NCBI RefSeq assembly: GCF_003970915.1
Contig: NZ_RXOF01000006.1
Span: 1 to 64,000 of the forward strand
Length of the DNA: 64,000 nucleotides
Direction: 5' to 3'
DNA from: Hymenobacter gummosus
GTDB taxonomy: Bacteria; Bacteroidota; Bacteroidia; Cytophagales; Hymenobacteraceae
Each line of letters begins with the position of its first letter. Positions within the stretch are counted from its first letter, which is position 1. Shown here one piece after another: positions 40,659 through 50,700 of this stretch. The translations under genes were made by a program, and so were the position numbers. The notes under the pieces were generated by a model that worked only from the letters and a program-made list of their open reading frames with translations, ran no database searches and was not told the origin of the DNA.

Positions 40659-42164
40659 CTACTGCTTGAGTAGCCGCACCTGCCACCGCTGCCCCGCCGC
40701 CTGCAGCTCGATCAGGTACACGCCGGCCGGCCACGAGGCCAGCTGCGGCAGCGCTACCGACGTGGTGCCGGCGGGTACTTGCAGCCCTTGCCGCAGCACT
40801 GGGCGGCCCGTCACGTCGCGCACGAGCAATTGTGCCTCGGGCAACTCAGCTTCGGCGGTAACAATAGCCGTGGCGGCGCCCGCGGCCGGGCTGGGCGCCA
40901 CGTTCAGGCGGAGGCCCGCAACCTTACCCTTCAGCCGCACCGCCCGCGGACCGTAGTAGCTGCTACGGCCGTCGAGGTCGGTTTGGCGCAGGCGGTAGTA
41001 GCGCAGGCCGCTGGCGCCGGGGTTTTCGTCGCGGAAGCGGTAGTGCTGGGCGGCGGTACTGTTGGGCGCCGTGCTGGGCACGAAACCCAGCGGCTGGTAC
41101 GCTTTGCCATCGGTTGATACTTCCACCCCAAACCCTGCGCTATTGACTTCCTGGGCGGTGGTCCAGCTCAGCAGCACCCCGACGCCCTGCTCGGCGGCCC
41201 GAAACTCGGTAAGCGTAACCGGCAAGGGCGAGGCCACGCCCAGAAAGGGACGCAGAAAATCGCGCACGACGCGCACGGTGGTGTCCATGTAGGCCTGCTG
41301 GGTGGCGCTGGTGCCGTTGTAGGGCACGTGGCCGGCACCCTGGAATGTGTAGAGCGTGTTGGGCACGCGCACCTCGTCGGCGCGGGGCTTGATGGCGCCG
41401 CTGCCGTACACCACGTCGCCGGTGAAGGTGGCGCCGGCCGCGTAGGGCACGGTGGTGTCGCGGTTGCCGTGCAGGCTCACCAGCGGCTCGTCGCCGGCCT
41501 CCAGCCAGCTCAGGTTGCCGATGGCCCCGCACAGGTTGATGGCCGCCACCACGGCGCTGCTGTAGCCCGGGTTGCCGCTGCTGCCTTCCAGCCCGGGGAC
41601 CACGCCGGGCGCGTTGAGTTGGGCTAGCTCCGCGTCCTTGTCGAGGTAGGCCAGGTGCACGGCCGTAATGGCCCCGGCCGAGGAGCCGCCGGCGAAAATG
41701 TAGAGCGGATTGACGTTGTACTGATTGGTAGTGGCCGCATCCTGCCGGAAAAAGCGCACGGCGGCGCGCATGTCGTGCACGGCATTAACCACCGCCCGCG
41801 CCCCGTTGAAGGCAAATGTCTCCAATCGGTACTCGATGCTGGCCGTGACGTAGCCGCGGCGGGCAAAGCGCCGGCACAGCTCCGATACGTCGTACTCGGC
41901 GCGGGTGCCGCCCAGGAAAAAGCCTCCGTGGGCGAAAATGATGACCGGCCGCGGCGTGGCGGGGCCGCCCACCGGCTGGTACACGTCCATGAGCAGCGCT
42001 ACGGTGGTGCCGCTGGAGTTGACGGCGCTGCCGTACTGCACCGTGGTGGGCGTGGGCGCCGGGTACAGCTCGCGGTAGAATTGCCCGCCGGTGGTATCAA
42101 TCTGGGCCGCGACCGGGCGCAGCACGCCGCCGAGCAGCAGCAACAGGAGGACGAGGTGCTTCAT
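40659..42164 (-). CDS. Secreted alpha/beta-hydrolase (carboxylesterase type) with T9SS sorting domain
   Basis: 501 residues from ATG 42164, which gives the signal peptide MKHLVLLLLLLGGVLRPVAA. The esterase core has the HGG oxyanion motif (79-81) and the nucleophile elbow GSSAG (Ser162). The last 80 residues (LNVAPSPAAGAATAIV...GVYLIELQAAGQRWQVRLLKQ) are a type A T9SS C-terminal sorting domain, so the protein is exported to the surface or medium. A fibronectin-like linker precedes it. The ester substrate is unknown. Confidence 0.9.
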   Translation of the reverse strand: MKHLVLLLLLLGGVLRPVAAQIDTTGGQFYRELYPAPTPTTVQYGSAVNSSGTTVALLMDVYQPVGGPATPRPVIIFAHGGFFLGGTRAEYDVSELCRRFARRGYVTASIEYRLETFAFNGARAVVNAVHDMRAAVRFFRQDAATTNQYNVNPLYIFAGGSSAGAITAVHLAYLDKDAELAQLNAPGVVPGLEGSSGNPGYSSAVVAAINLCGAIGNLSWLEAGDEPLVSLHGNRDTTVPYAAGATFTGDVVYGSGAIKPRADEVRVPNTLYTFQGAGHVPYNGTSATQQAYMDTTVRVVRDFLRPFLGVASPLPVTLTEFRAAEQGVGVLLSWTTAQEVNSAGFGVEVSTDGKAYQPLGFVPSTAPNSTAAQHYRFRDENPGASGLRYYRLRQTDLDGRSSYYGPRAVRLKGKVAGLRLNVAPSPAAGAATAIVTAEAELPEAQLLVRDVTGRPVLRQGLQVPAGTTSVALPQLASWPAGVYLIELQAAGQRWQVRLLKQ

Positions 42165-42231
42165 AGCGGGCCGCGAATCGGTTGGGGGCTTAAGGTACGC
42201 GTTTAGCCGGGGAGCCGTTTGCCTATCGAGC

Positions 42232-43602
42232 CTACTGCGCGCCGCTACGCACCTTGCCGCCGCTTGGCGGCAGCTGCCGCAGAAAGGCCAATAGCACTTC
42301 GTTGAAGCCCGTCCGGTCTTCTTGCGGGGCGTAGTGCGTGAGGCCAGGGAAGATGTGGAGTTGCGCACCCGATATATGACTAGCAATTAGCCGAGTGTGG
42401 GACTCCAGAATGACATCCTTCTCGCCGGCCAGCACCAACGTGGGAGCCTGCACAGCGCTGAGCTGCTCAGGGCGCATTTGCGGGTAGCGCAGCAGCAGGG
42501 TGCTCAGACGCCGGGCTCGTCGGAAATGGGGCTTGAAGGGACCAAGCACCAGACCCGCGGCGTGAATCAGCCGTACTTCGCGCAGGGTTTTAGCCTCTAC
42601 GCTTGTTTTGTTGCAGTAGAGGTTGGCGCCCATCGTGGTTAGGCTCAGCACCCGCGTGGGGTAGCGCGTGGCCAAGCTCAGCCCGGTGTTGCCCCCGTCG
42701 CTCCAGCCCACGACGTGGGCAGCGGGCAACCGGAGCGTATCGAGCAGGGCGCGCATGTCGTCGGCAAACAAGTCGTAGGTGTAGGCGCGTTTTTCGTCGC
42801 CCGACTGCCCATGCCCGCGCGTGTCGACGGCAATAACCTGGTAGTGGGCCGCCAGGGCTTCAATCTGGTTGGCGAAGGAACGAATGTCTTCCCCGTTGCC
42901 GTGCAGCAACAGCAGAGCCGCGCCCTGCCCATAGGTTTCGTAGTACAGCTTCACACCGTTCACGCTGATGTGGTGGCCGGCACGGGCGTTGTGCCCGTAG
43001 CGTATCAGGCCGCGGCTCTGCACCCGCAGCACGTGCTGCCCGGGGCTCGTTTCCGCCACCGCGTGGTCGAACCCGACGACCGGCGTCATCGTCCGCCAAC
43101 CGCGCGGCAGGCTGGTACGGGGCTCAATGCCGGCCTGCTCAAAGCCAGCGTTGCGCAACGCTACCGGTTGCCACTGGCCCGGCTGGGTTTCTACTTCCAG
43201 CTGAAAGTCGTCGTACTCGAAAGTACCGTTGAGGTAGTTGATGCCCACCACTGCTACCGAGTCTACCTGCTTGGCTAGCGTGCCCTGCAAGGTGTAGGTC
43301 TGCCAGGTAGCGCTAGACACGGGCTTGTTGCCCATATTCAGCCCGCCGAGGATGCGCTTGCGCCCATCCAGCATCAACAGTCCAATGCGGGCATTGCCGC
43401 CGTCCACTTGCGCGGTATCCACCCGCATACGTACCGACAACCGACAGTGCTTGCCTGCGTAGGCCCGCACCCCGACGCGTTGCTGAAACATTACCGAATT
43501 GCTCACCACCGGTGAGACAAATTTGGTAGCCTGGGCCCGGATTGGACAGACGGGCAGAAGTAACAATACCAAGGCCAGTAGCCCGAAGTAACGTAAAGGC
43601 AT
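42232..43602 (-). CDS. Alpha/beta-hydrolase with N-terminal beta-sandwich domain
   Basis: 456 residues from ATG 43602, which gives a signal peptide ending near IRAQA. Residues about 30-195 form a carbohydrate-binding-type beta-sandwich. Residues 215-450 are an alpha/beta-hydrolase with HGNG oxyanion loop (234-237), nucleophile Ser301 in GWSDGG, and probable His in FPGLTHYAP. There is no sorting domain. It may be periplasmic. The gene lies 68 bases after the T9SS esterase gene on the same strand. Confidence 0.85.
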   Translation of the reverse strand: MPLRYFGLLALVLLLLPVCPIRAQATKFVSPVVSNSVMFQQRVGVRAYAGKHCRLSVRMRVDTAQVDGGNARIGLLMLDGRKRILGGLNMGNKPVSSATWQTYTLQGTLAKQVDSVAVVGINYLNGTFEYDDFQLEVETQPGQWQPVALRNAGFEQAGIEPRTSLPRGWRTMTPVVGFDHAVAETSPGQHVLRVQSRGLIRYGHNARAGHHISVNGVKLYYETYGQGAALLLLHGNGEDIRSFANQIEALAAHYQVIAVDTRGHGQSGDEKRAYTYDLFADDMRALLDTLRLPAAHVVGWSDGGNTGLSLATRYPTRVLSLTTMGANLYCNKTSVEAKTLREVRLIHAAGLVLGPFKPHFRRARRLSTLLLRYPQMRPEQLSAVQAPTLVLAGEKDVILESHTRLIASHISGAQLHIFPGLTHYAPQEDRTGFNEVLLAFLRQLPPSGGKVRSGAQ

Positions 43603-43648
43603 AGAACAAAGCGGCTGCACAAATTCAGAAGTACCAGTTGAAGTAACG

Positions 43649-43685
43649 CAAAAAGCCCCGACTGCGGGTGCAATCGGGGCTTTCG
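43649..43685. terminator. Terminator between the M28 and hydrolase genes
   Basis: AAAAAGCCCCGA and TCGGGGCTTTC arms form a hairpin with A-run and T-run. It follows the M28 stop on the minus strand. Confidence 0.88.
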
Positions 43686-43701
43686 TGGGTACCAACCCGT
43701 G

Positions 43702-44754
43702 CTACTCCTGGTACAGCACCTGCAGCACCGTCTGGCCCACGGCGCGCAGCGTGCCGCGGTCGATGATGCTCATGTTGTCCTGGGTGGTGTGGTGGTAGGG
43801 CGGAAAAAACTCGTCGCCGTAGGGCACGTGGTCGATGATATCGATGGTGCGCACGCCGGCCTGGTTCGTAAACACGTGGTCGTCGGTGATGCCGGGCATG
43901 TCCTGGGGAATGAAGTAGTCGGAGAAACCCAGGCGGCTAGCGGTGTACCACACCTTGTTGACCACGTCATTGGCCTGCTGCCGGCTTAGCTCCTCGCGCG
44001 AAAACCGGGCGCCCTTGGCCCCCACCATGTCGAACAGGATGCCGTAGTCGGCCTTGTAGCCCGCCGGCACCTTGTTTTTCATCCAGTGCTGGGAGCCGAG
44101 GCACCAGCTTTCCACGCCCGCGCCGGCCAGCTTGTTTTCCTTATCGGCCTGGGTGGAAGAGTCGTAGCCGTAGTCCTCCGCATCGAACAGGATGATGTCG
44201 ACGCCGACGGCGGGCGTGAGCGAATCGGGCTGGGCGGCCAGCTGCCGGGCAATTTCCAGGGCCACGGCCACGCCCGAGGCGCCGTCGTTGGCCCCGTCGA
44301 GCGGGGCGTTGGGCTTGGTTTTGTCCTTATCGGCGAAGGGGCGGGTATCCCAGTGCGCAAACAGGGCCACCCGGCGGGCCGCCTGCGGGGCAAAGCGGGC
44401 AATGATGTTGCGGCCCTGCAGCTGCTTGCCGTCGAAGGCCATGGCCGTGAAGGGCTGCTCCTGCACCTGCAGGCCCAGGGCCTTGAACTTGGCCACCAGC
44501 CAGTTGCCGCACTTCACGTGGGCGGCCGAGTTGGGCACCCGCGGCCCGAAGCTCACCTGCTTGGCCGTAAACTGGTAGGCCGAGTCGGCGTTGAAGGCCG
44601 GGGCCTTGCGCAGCTCCGGCTCGGCCGTAGCGGCCGGGTCGGCCGGGTCGGCCGTTTCGGTGGTCGACTTGTTATCGGGGCAGGCCGTGAGCAGCACCGT
44701 GGCGGCGAGCAGGGCGGCGGGGCGCCACAGCAGGCGCAGGGGGTTGCGGGTCAT
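43702..44754 (-). CDS. M28 family metallopeptidase lipoprotein (possible glutaminyl cyclase relative)
   Basis: 350 residues from ATG 44754. The lipoprotein signal ends LLTAC (Cys25). Zinc ligands are visible in AHWDTRP, GANDGASG and LFDAEDYGYD, with a late DHVPYGDEFFPPYHHTTQD. These are M28 hallmarks, and the overall pattern is also seen in glutaminyl-peptide cyclotransferases of Bacteroidota. It is anchored in the envelope. The substrate is unknown. Confidence 0.9.
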   Translation of the reverse strand: MTRNPLRLLWRPAALLAATVLLTACPDNKSTTETADPADPAATAEPELRKAPAFNADSAYQFTAKQVSFGPRVPNSAAHVKCGNWLVAKFKALGLQVQEQPFTAMAFDGKQLQGRNIIARFAPQAARRVALFAHWDTRPFADKDKTKPNAPLDGANDGASGVAVALEIARQLAAQPDSLTPAVGVDIILFDAEDYGYDSSTQADKENKLAGAGVESWCLGSQHWMKNKVPAGYKADYGILFDMVGAKGARFSREELSRQQANDVVNKVWYTASRLGFSDYFIPQDMPGITDDHVFTNQAGVRTIDIIDHVPYGDEFFPPYHHTTQDNMSIIDRGTLRAVGQTVLQVLYQE

Positions 44755-44777
44755 TGGAGTCAGTTGCAATCAAATAC

Positions 44778-44877
44778 GAACGTCATGCAGAGGCGCAGCC
44801 GAAGCATCTCGCCAGATAGCATATTTTACTATGCTTACGTCAGCACGCGAGATGCTTCGGCTGCGCCTCTGCATGAC
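44778..44877. repeat. Interspersed repeat family A, full copy
   Basis: Left arm 44778-44811 and right arm 44848-44877 (GTCATGCAGAGGCGCAGCCG and its complement) enclose a short ATAGCATATTTTACTATGC inner stem and the CAGCACGCGAGAT box. It fills the gap between the M28 gene and cysS. Confidence 0.78.
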
Positions 44878-44885
44878 AGACAAAA

Positions 44886-46388
44886 CTACTCTTCGTAGGC
44901 CCAGTCGACGCCGGCTTTGGTGTCCTTCACCAGGATGCCCTGCTCCTTGAGGGCCGCCCGGATGGTGTCCACCCTGGCGTAGTCCTTGGCCGACTTGGCT
45001 TCGGCGTAGAACTGCAGGGTCAGGCCCAACAGTTCCTCGGCGCTGGCCCGGGGCTCGTCGCGCAGGCCCAGGATGTCGACTACCAGCGTGCGGTAGGCCG
45101 CGGTGGCCTCGTTCAGGGCGTATTCGCCCACCTGGGCCAGCGTGGCGGGCTGGTTGTAATAGCCGTTGAACTTGCGCAGCAGGTTGAACAAGGAGGCAAT
45201 GGCGCGGGCCGTGTTCAAATCGTCGTTGAGCCCCACGTAGCAGTCGGCCGCCAGCTTGCGCAGCTCGGCGTCGGCCGCGGCGGTGTCGGCGGCGCGCTCG
45301 GTGCCCTCGGGCAGCTGCAGGCGCTCGATCTGGCGCAGGCCGTTCATGAGCTTGCGGTAGCCCTTGCTGGCCGCTTTCAGGCCCTCATCCGAAATATCGA
45401 CGGTGCTGCGGTAGTGGGCCTGGAGCAGGAAGAAGCGCACCACCATGGGCGAGTAGGCCTGCGAGAGGGAGGCGTGCCGGCCCGCAAACAGCTCCGAAAT
45501 GGTGATGAAGTTGCCGAAGGACTTGCTCATCTTCTGGCCGTTCACCGTAATCATGTTGTTGTGCAGCCACACCCGCGCCTCGTCGGTGTGCGAGTGGCTG
45601 GCCTGGCTCTGAGCTATTTCGCACTCGTGGTGCGGAAACATAAGGTCCAGCCCGCCGCCGTGGATATCGGACTCGCGGCCGAGGTACTTGCGGCTCATGG
45701 CCGAGCACTCCAGGTGCCAGCCCGGGAATCCGTCGCTCCAGGGCGAAGGCCAGCGCATCAGGTGCCGCTCATCGGCCTTTTTCCAGAGGGCGAAGTCCAG
45801 GGGGCTGCGCTTCTCGTCCTGGCCGGCGAGGTTGTCGCGGGAGCCGCTGAGCAGCTCCTCCGGCACCCGGCCCGAGAGCTTGCCGTAGCCTTTGCCGGCC
45901 TCGTTGTACTTGGGCACGTCGAAATACACCGAGCCGTTGACCTCGTAGGCGAAGCCGTTGTCGATGATTTCCTGGATCATCTGAATCTGCTCGATGATGT
46001 GGCCGGTAGCCAGCGGCTCAATGTCGGGCGCGAGGCAGCCCAGGGCCTCCATGTGGCGGCGGTAGCGGTTGGCGTAGTCCTGGGCCACCTGCATGGGCTC
46101 CAGCTTCTGGGCCCGGGCCATCTTGCTGATTTTATCCTCGCCCTCGTCGGCGTCGCCCACCAAATGCCCCACGTCGGTGATGTTGCGCACGTAGCGCACC
46201 GTGTAGCCGAGCTGGCGCAGGTAGCGCGTCAGCACGTCGAACACCACCGGGCCGCGCGCATTGCCCACGTGCGCTTCGGAGTACACCGTCGGGCCGCAGA
46301 GGTACACGCCCACGAAGGGCGCGTGCACGGGGACGAACGGTTCTTTCTTGCGCGTAAGCGTGTTGTGGAGCGACAGTGGGTGTTGCAT
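44886..46388 (-). CDS. cysS: Cysteinyl-tRNA synthetase
   Basis: 500 residues. Class I signatures are present: the HIGH-like HVGNAR after CGPTVYSEA, the zinc-binding region [11 protein letters not shown] with HHECEIAQS, and KMSKSFGNF. The enzyme charges tRNA-Cys. The -7 box TACCTTTG ends five bases before the ATG, suggesting a leaderless message. Confidence 0.97.
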   Translation of the reverse strand: MQHPLSLHNTLTRKKEPFVPVHAPFVGVYLCGPTVYSEAHVGNARGPVVFDVLTRYLRQLGYTVRYVRNITDVGHLVGDADEGEDKISKMARAQKLEPMQVAQDYANRYRRHMEALGCLAPDIEPLATGHIIEQIQMIQEIIDNGFAYEVNGSVYFDVPKYNEAGKGYGKLSGRVPEELLSGSRDNLAGQDEKRSPLDFALWKKADERHLMRWPSPWSDGFPGWHLECSAMSRKYLGRESDIHGGGLDLMFPHHECEIAQSQASHSHTDEARVWLHNNMITVNGQKMSKSFGNFITISELFAGRHASLSQAYSPMVVRFFLLQAHYRSTVDISDEGLKAASKGYRKLMNGLRQIERLQLPEGTERAADTAAADAELRKLAADCYVGLNDDLNTARAIASLFNLLRKFNGYYNQPATLAQVGEYALNEATAAYRTLVVDILGLRDEPRASAEELLGLTLQFYAEAKSAKDYARVDTIRAALKEQGILVKDTKAGVDWAYEE

Positions 46389-46393
46389 GGGGG

Positions 46394-46401
46394 CAAAGGT
46401 A
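46394..46401 (-). promoter_or_regulatory. -7 element directly before cysS
   Basis: TACCTTTG on the minus strand, followed by five C bases and the ATG at 46388. Transcription would start at or within a base or two of the start codon. No -33 TTG is found. Confidence 0.6.
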
Positions 46402-46417
46402 AGTAAAGGGCCAAATG

Positions 46418-46510
46418 GCTAAACTGTTAAATGGTTAAATGGCTGGATGGGCAAATGGCTGGTCGTTCTACTGGAACAATCAACCATTTAACCATTCAGC
46501 CATTTGGCCA
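46418..46510. repeat. Interspersed repeat family C, inverted copy
   Basis: AAATGGTTAAATGGCTGG and the reverse-complement set CAACCATTTAACCATTCAGC surround a GGCTGGTCGTTC core. The same core and ends recur at 58940-59038. It lies between cysS and the EEP gene, overlapping no other element. Confidence 0.6.
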
Positions 46511-46511
46511 T

Positions 46512-47609
46512 TCAATGCAGCCGATATTCGGCTTCGAGCGGGAAGTGGTCGGAGTAGGGAATGTCGCGGCGGACGCGGCAGCCGAGCACCTCAAACCGCG
46601 GACTGACGAATTGGTTGTCGATGCGCAGCAATGGGAGCTTGCCGTTGTAGGTGGCGCCCGCGCCGAAGCCCACCGTAGTCCAGGCGTTCTGCAGGCGGTC
46701 GGCCAGCTGGTCGTAGGTGTAGCTGTAGGGCAAGTCGTTCAGGTCGGCGCAGACGACGACCGGGTACGGGCTAGCGTCGATGCGCGCCCGCAGCGTATCG
46801 GCCTGGGTGCTGCGGGCCACCATGCCGCGCTTGAAACGGCGCAGCAAACCCAGCGCCTTGGCCTTGAAACCGGCCTTGCTGCTGTAGCTGTCCACGATGT
46901 CCTGCTCGGCCATGCTCATGCTCTGCAGGTGGGCGTTGAAGATGCGCACGGTGTCGCCCTGGGGCAGGCGCACGTCGGCCCACATGGCGTGGTTCTGGGT
47001 GAGCTTGCCGAAGCTGACGACCCCGCGGCGCAGGATAGGAAAGCGCGAAAAGATGGCCAGCCCGAACTTGGCTCCTAGGTGATTGGTGAGCGTGGTGGAG
47101 ACGAACGCCTGGCGCCCGGTGTCCCGGCCGATGCGCCGCTCGGCATTGAATAAGGTGCCCACATCGGTGGGCCGGGGCTCGGTGTAGAATTCCTGCAGGC
47201 AGAGCACGTCGGCCGGGTGCTCGGCCAGCCAGCGAATCATGGCCTTGGACGAAGCCAGGTGCGGGTCGCGCAGCTGGGGGTACACGTTGAAAATGCGCAC
47301 GTTGGAACTCAGCACCCGCAGCGTTGGTACGGTATTAGCGCCGCCAAACGGGTGCAGAGCCAGGCCCCGCTGCAGGTGAGGCCAGGTCAGCAGCAGGGCG
47401 GCCAGCGGCAGCAACGCCAGCGGCCAGCGGCGGCGCAGCCAGCATAGCAGGGCCAACCCGTTGAGCAACAGCGCTACGGGCAGGGTCAGGGCACCAAAAG
47501 CAGCCGGCCAAAGCAACCTTGGCGGCACTTGCATGCACCCTATGGCCAGAAGCACCCACGCCAGGGTGAGCAGCGTGAGCTTAAACGCGAACGAACGACG
47601 CACCGACAA
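46512..47609 (-). CDS. Endonuclease/exonuclease/phosphatase family protein with N-terminal membrane segments
   Basis: 365 residues. The N-terminal 85 residues hold three hydrophobic segments, followed by an EEP fold: LSSNVRIFN, VLCLQEF (catalytic Glu), IFNAHLQS, VVVCADLNDLPYS (Asp, Asn) and the final SDHFPLEAEYRL. This arrangement is common in Bacteroidota and is normally annotated as an EEP-family protein. The substrate is unknown. There is no ATG. TTG 47609 or GTG 47603 are candidate starts. Confidence 0.85.
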   Translation of the reverse strand: MSVRRSFAFKLTLLTLAWVLLAIGCMQVPPRLLWPAAFGALTLPVALLLNGLALLCWLRRRWPLALLPLAALLLTWPHLQRGLALHPFGGANTVPTLRVLSSNVRIFNVYPQLRDPHLASSKAMIRWLAEHPADVLCLQEFYTEPRPTDVGTLFNAERRIGRDTGRQAFVSTTLTNHLGAKFGLAIFSRFPILRRGVVSFGKLTQNHAMWADVRLPQGDTVRIFNAHLQSMSMAEQDIVDSYSSKAGFKAKALGLLRRFKRGMVARSTQADTLRARIDASPYPVVVCADLNDLPYSYTYDQLADRLQNAWTTVGFGAGATYNGKLPLLRIDNQFVSPRFEVLGCRVRRDIPYSDHFPLEAEYRLH

Positions 47610-47640
47610 CCAGAAAAACCAACCGAACCTCAGAAAGACG

Positions 47641-47648
47641 CAAACCTA
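47641..47648 (-). promoter_or_regulatory. -7 element before the EEP gene
   Basis: TAGGTTTG on the minus strand, about 31 bases before the start. No -33 element is seen. Confidence 0.4.
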
Positions 47649-47743
47649 CGACGCATTTCGGCGCCCACCACATGAACGGGTGACGCGCACAATAAGGCCA
47701 GGGTTTCGCCGTACCTTCGGGGTCCTTAGCATATTCCCGCACC

Positions 47744-50700
47744 ATGTCCCTTTCTACTTTTGGCCGCTCGGCCCTGTTGCTGAGCCTCTTTACCCTCCCC
47801 GGTGGGCTGCGCGCCACCGCCTCTGAGCCACCCGCCCGCAGCCTCGAATTTATCGAGAACAAGGGCCAGTGGGACGCCCGGGCCCGCTACGTGGCGCCCC
47901 TGCCCGCCGGCCGCATGTTCCTCGAGGCCGGGGGCTTTACCTATAGCTTCCTCGACCCGCAGCAGCTGGCGGCCCACCACCGCCACGGCGAGGACAAAGC
48001 CGTGCCCGTGGCCGACGAGCTGCGCGCCCACGCCTACACCATGCGCTTCGTGGACTGCCGCGCCGGCGTGACGCTGCAGCCCCGCGAGGCGACCGGCGAG
48101 GTGCGCAACTACCTGCTCGGCAACGACGAGAAGCGCTGGGCCCGCGGCGTGGCCGGCTACCGGCAGCTGCGCTACCAGGGTTTGTGGAGCGGCATCGACG
48201 CGCGCCTGTACGAAAACCGCCAGGGCCAGCTGGAATACGACTTCGAGCTGGCCGCCAAGGCCGACCCGGACCGCATCCGCCTGCGCTACGACGGGGCCGA
48301 CGCCCTGAAGCTGCGCGCCGACGGGGCCCTGGAAATCAGCACTTCGGTGGGCACCGTGACGGAGCTGGCCCCGCAGGCCTGGCAGCTCGACGCCAAGGGC
48401 CAGCGCCAGCCGGTGAGCTGCCATTACGTGCTGCAGGGCAAGGAAGTGCGCTTCGAGCTGGGCAAGTACGACGCCAAACGCCCTCTGGTCATCGACCCGA
48501 CGGTGGTGTTTTCCTCGTTTACCGGCTCCACGGCCGATAACTGGGGCTTCACGGCCACCTACGACCAGCAGGGCAATATGTATTCTGGCGGCGTTGTCTT
48601 CGCGGCCGGCTACCCCACCTCGCCCGGGGCCTTCCGCACTTCCTTCGGCGGGGTTATCGATATCGGCATCATCAAGTACAACACCACTGCCACCGGCGCG
48701 GCTTCGCGGCTGTGGGCCACCTACGTCGGCGGCTCGCAGGCCGATGTGCCGCACAGCCTGGTGGTCAATAACCAGGGGGACTTGCTGATTCTGGGTACCA
48801 CTTCGTCCAACAACTACCCCGTATCGGGCAACGGCTACGACCGTAGCTTCAACCTGGGCAGCAACGTCACCCCGCTCAACGGCATCAGCTACGCGGCCGG
48901 CTCCGACTTGGTGGTGACGCGCCTGAGCGGCAACGGCGCCAACCTGGTGGGCTCGACTTACCTGGGCGGCAGCGGCAACGACGGCCTGCTGGCCTCCACC
49001 GGCTCCTTCAACCAGGTGGTGCGCAACTACGGCGACCAGTTCCGCGGCGACATTACGGTGGACGCCAGCGACAACGTGTACGTAGCCTCCAGCACCAACT
49101 CCATCAACTTCCCGCTGGTGGGCGCCGTGCAGGGCAGCCACCGCGGCGGGGTGTTCGATGCCGTAGTGGCCCGCCTCACCCCCACCCTCGACAACCTGAC
49201 CTTCTCCAGCTACTTCGGCGGCAGCGGCCTCGATGCGGCGTACTCCATTCAGCTGAACGCGGCCCGCGACATCTACGTCGGTGGGGGCACGGCCAGCGCC
49301 GACCTCACGCCCACGGCCGGCGCCGCCCAGGGCACCCTGTTCGGGGGCGTCGACGGCTACATTCTGCGCCTAACGCCTACCGCGGGCGGCTCGTACCAGG
49401 CTCAGCGCGTGACGTACCTGGGCACCGGCCAGTACGACCAGGTGTACTTCGTGCAGCTCGACGACCTGGGCGGCGTGTACGCCCTGGGCCAGACGCGCGG
49501 CACCTGGCCCATCGTGGGCAACGTGTACCGCAACCCCAACGGCCGGCAGTTCATCAACAAGCTGGCCCCCGATTTGGGTAGCGTGGTGCTGAGCACGGCC
49601 TTCGGCACGGGCCGCACCAACCCGGATATTTCGCCCACGGCTTTCCTGGTGGACCAGTGCGAGCGGATTTACGTGTGCGGCTGGGGCGGCACCACCAACC
49701 AGGGTGCCCCCTACGACAACGAAAACGTGGTGGGCCTGCCCGTCACCAGCACGGCCATTCAGCGCACCACCGACGGCAACGACTTCTACCTGATGCAGCT
49801 GGCGCCCTACGCGGCCACCCTGGAGTACGCCACCTATTTCGGGGGCACCGGGGCCGACCACGTCGACGGCGGCACCTCGCGCTTCGACCGGCGCGGCTAC
49901 GTGTACCAGGCCGTGTGCGGGGGCTGCGGCGGCTCGTCGAGCTTCCCCATACCGCCCGGCGCGGGCTCCTACTCAACGCGCAACAACGCCGACAACTGTA
50001 ACAACGCCGCCTTCAAGATTGACTTCGGCATCAACGCCGCGGTGGCCGGTCCCAACCAGGACATCTGCCTCGATGCGGCCCCGATGCGCCTGGTGGGCAG
50101 CCCCGCCGGCGGCACCTGGACGGGCACCGGCGTGACGGGCTCGGCCCAGGCGGGCTACACCTTCACGCCCGCCACCGCCGCGGTGGGCAACCACGTGCTG
50201 ACGTACTCGGTGGCCAGCACCGGTACCTGCGTCACCACCAGCACGCTGACCATGACGGTGAAGCCCATCACGCCCATCAGCTTCGCCCTGCCCCAACAGA
50301 TCTGCCGCGACGAAACCCCGCTGCGCCTGACGGCCACGCCCGCCGGGGGCACCTTCAGCGGCCCCGGCGTGAGCAACGGCGAATTTAGCCCGCGCGCGGC
50401 CGGCCCGGGCACGCACGCCATTACCTACACCCTGCCCAGCCCGCTGTGTGGGGTGTCGCGCCAGCAGATTCTGGTTAATGAATTGCCCGTGGTGGTGGCC
50501 GGGCGCGACACGGCCCTGTGCGCCTTCCAGCGCCAGAGCTACCAACTGCGCGGCACGCCCGTGGGCGGTACCTGGAGCGGACAGGGCTGCACGCCCAGCG
50601 GCATGTTTACGCCCCCGGCTACCAGCGGCCCGGTAATGCTCACCTACACCTACCGCGCCAGCACCGGCTGCCTGAACGCCGCCCAGCTGCGCGTGATGCT

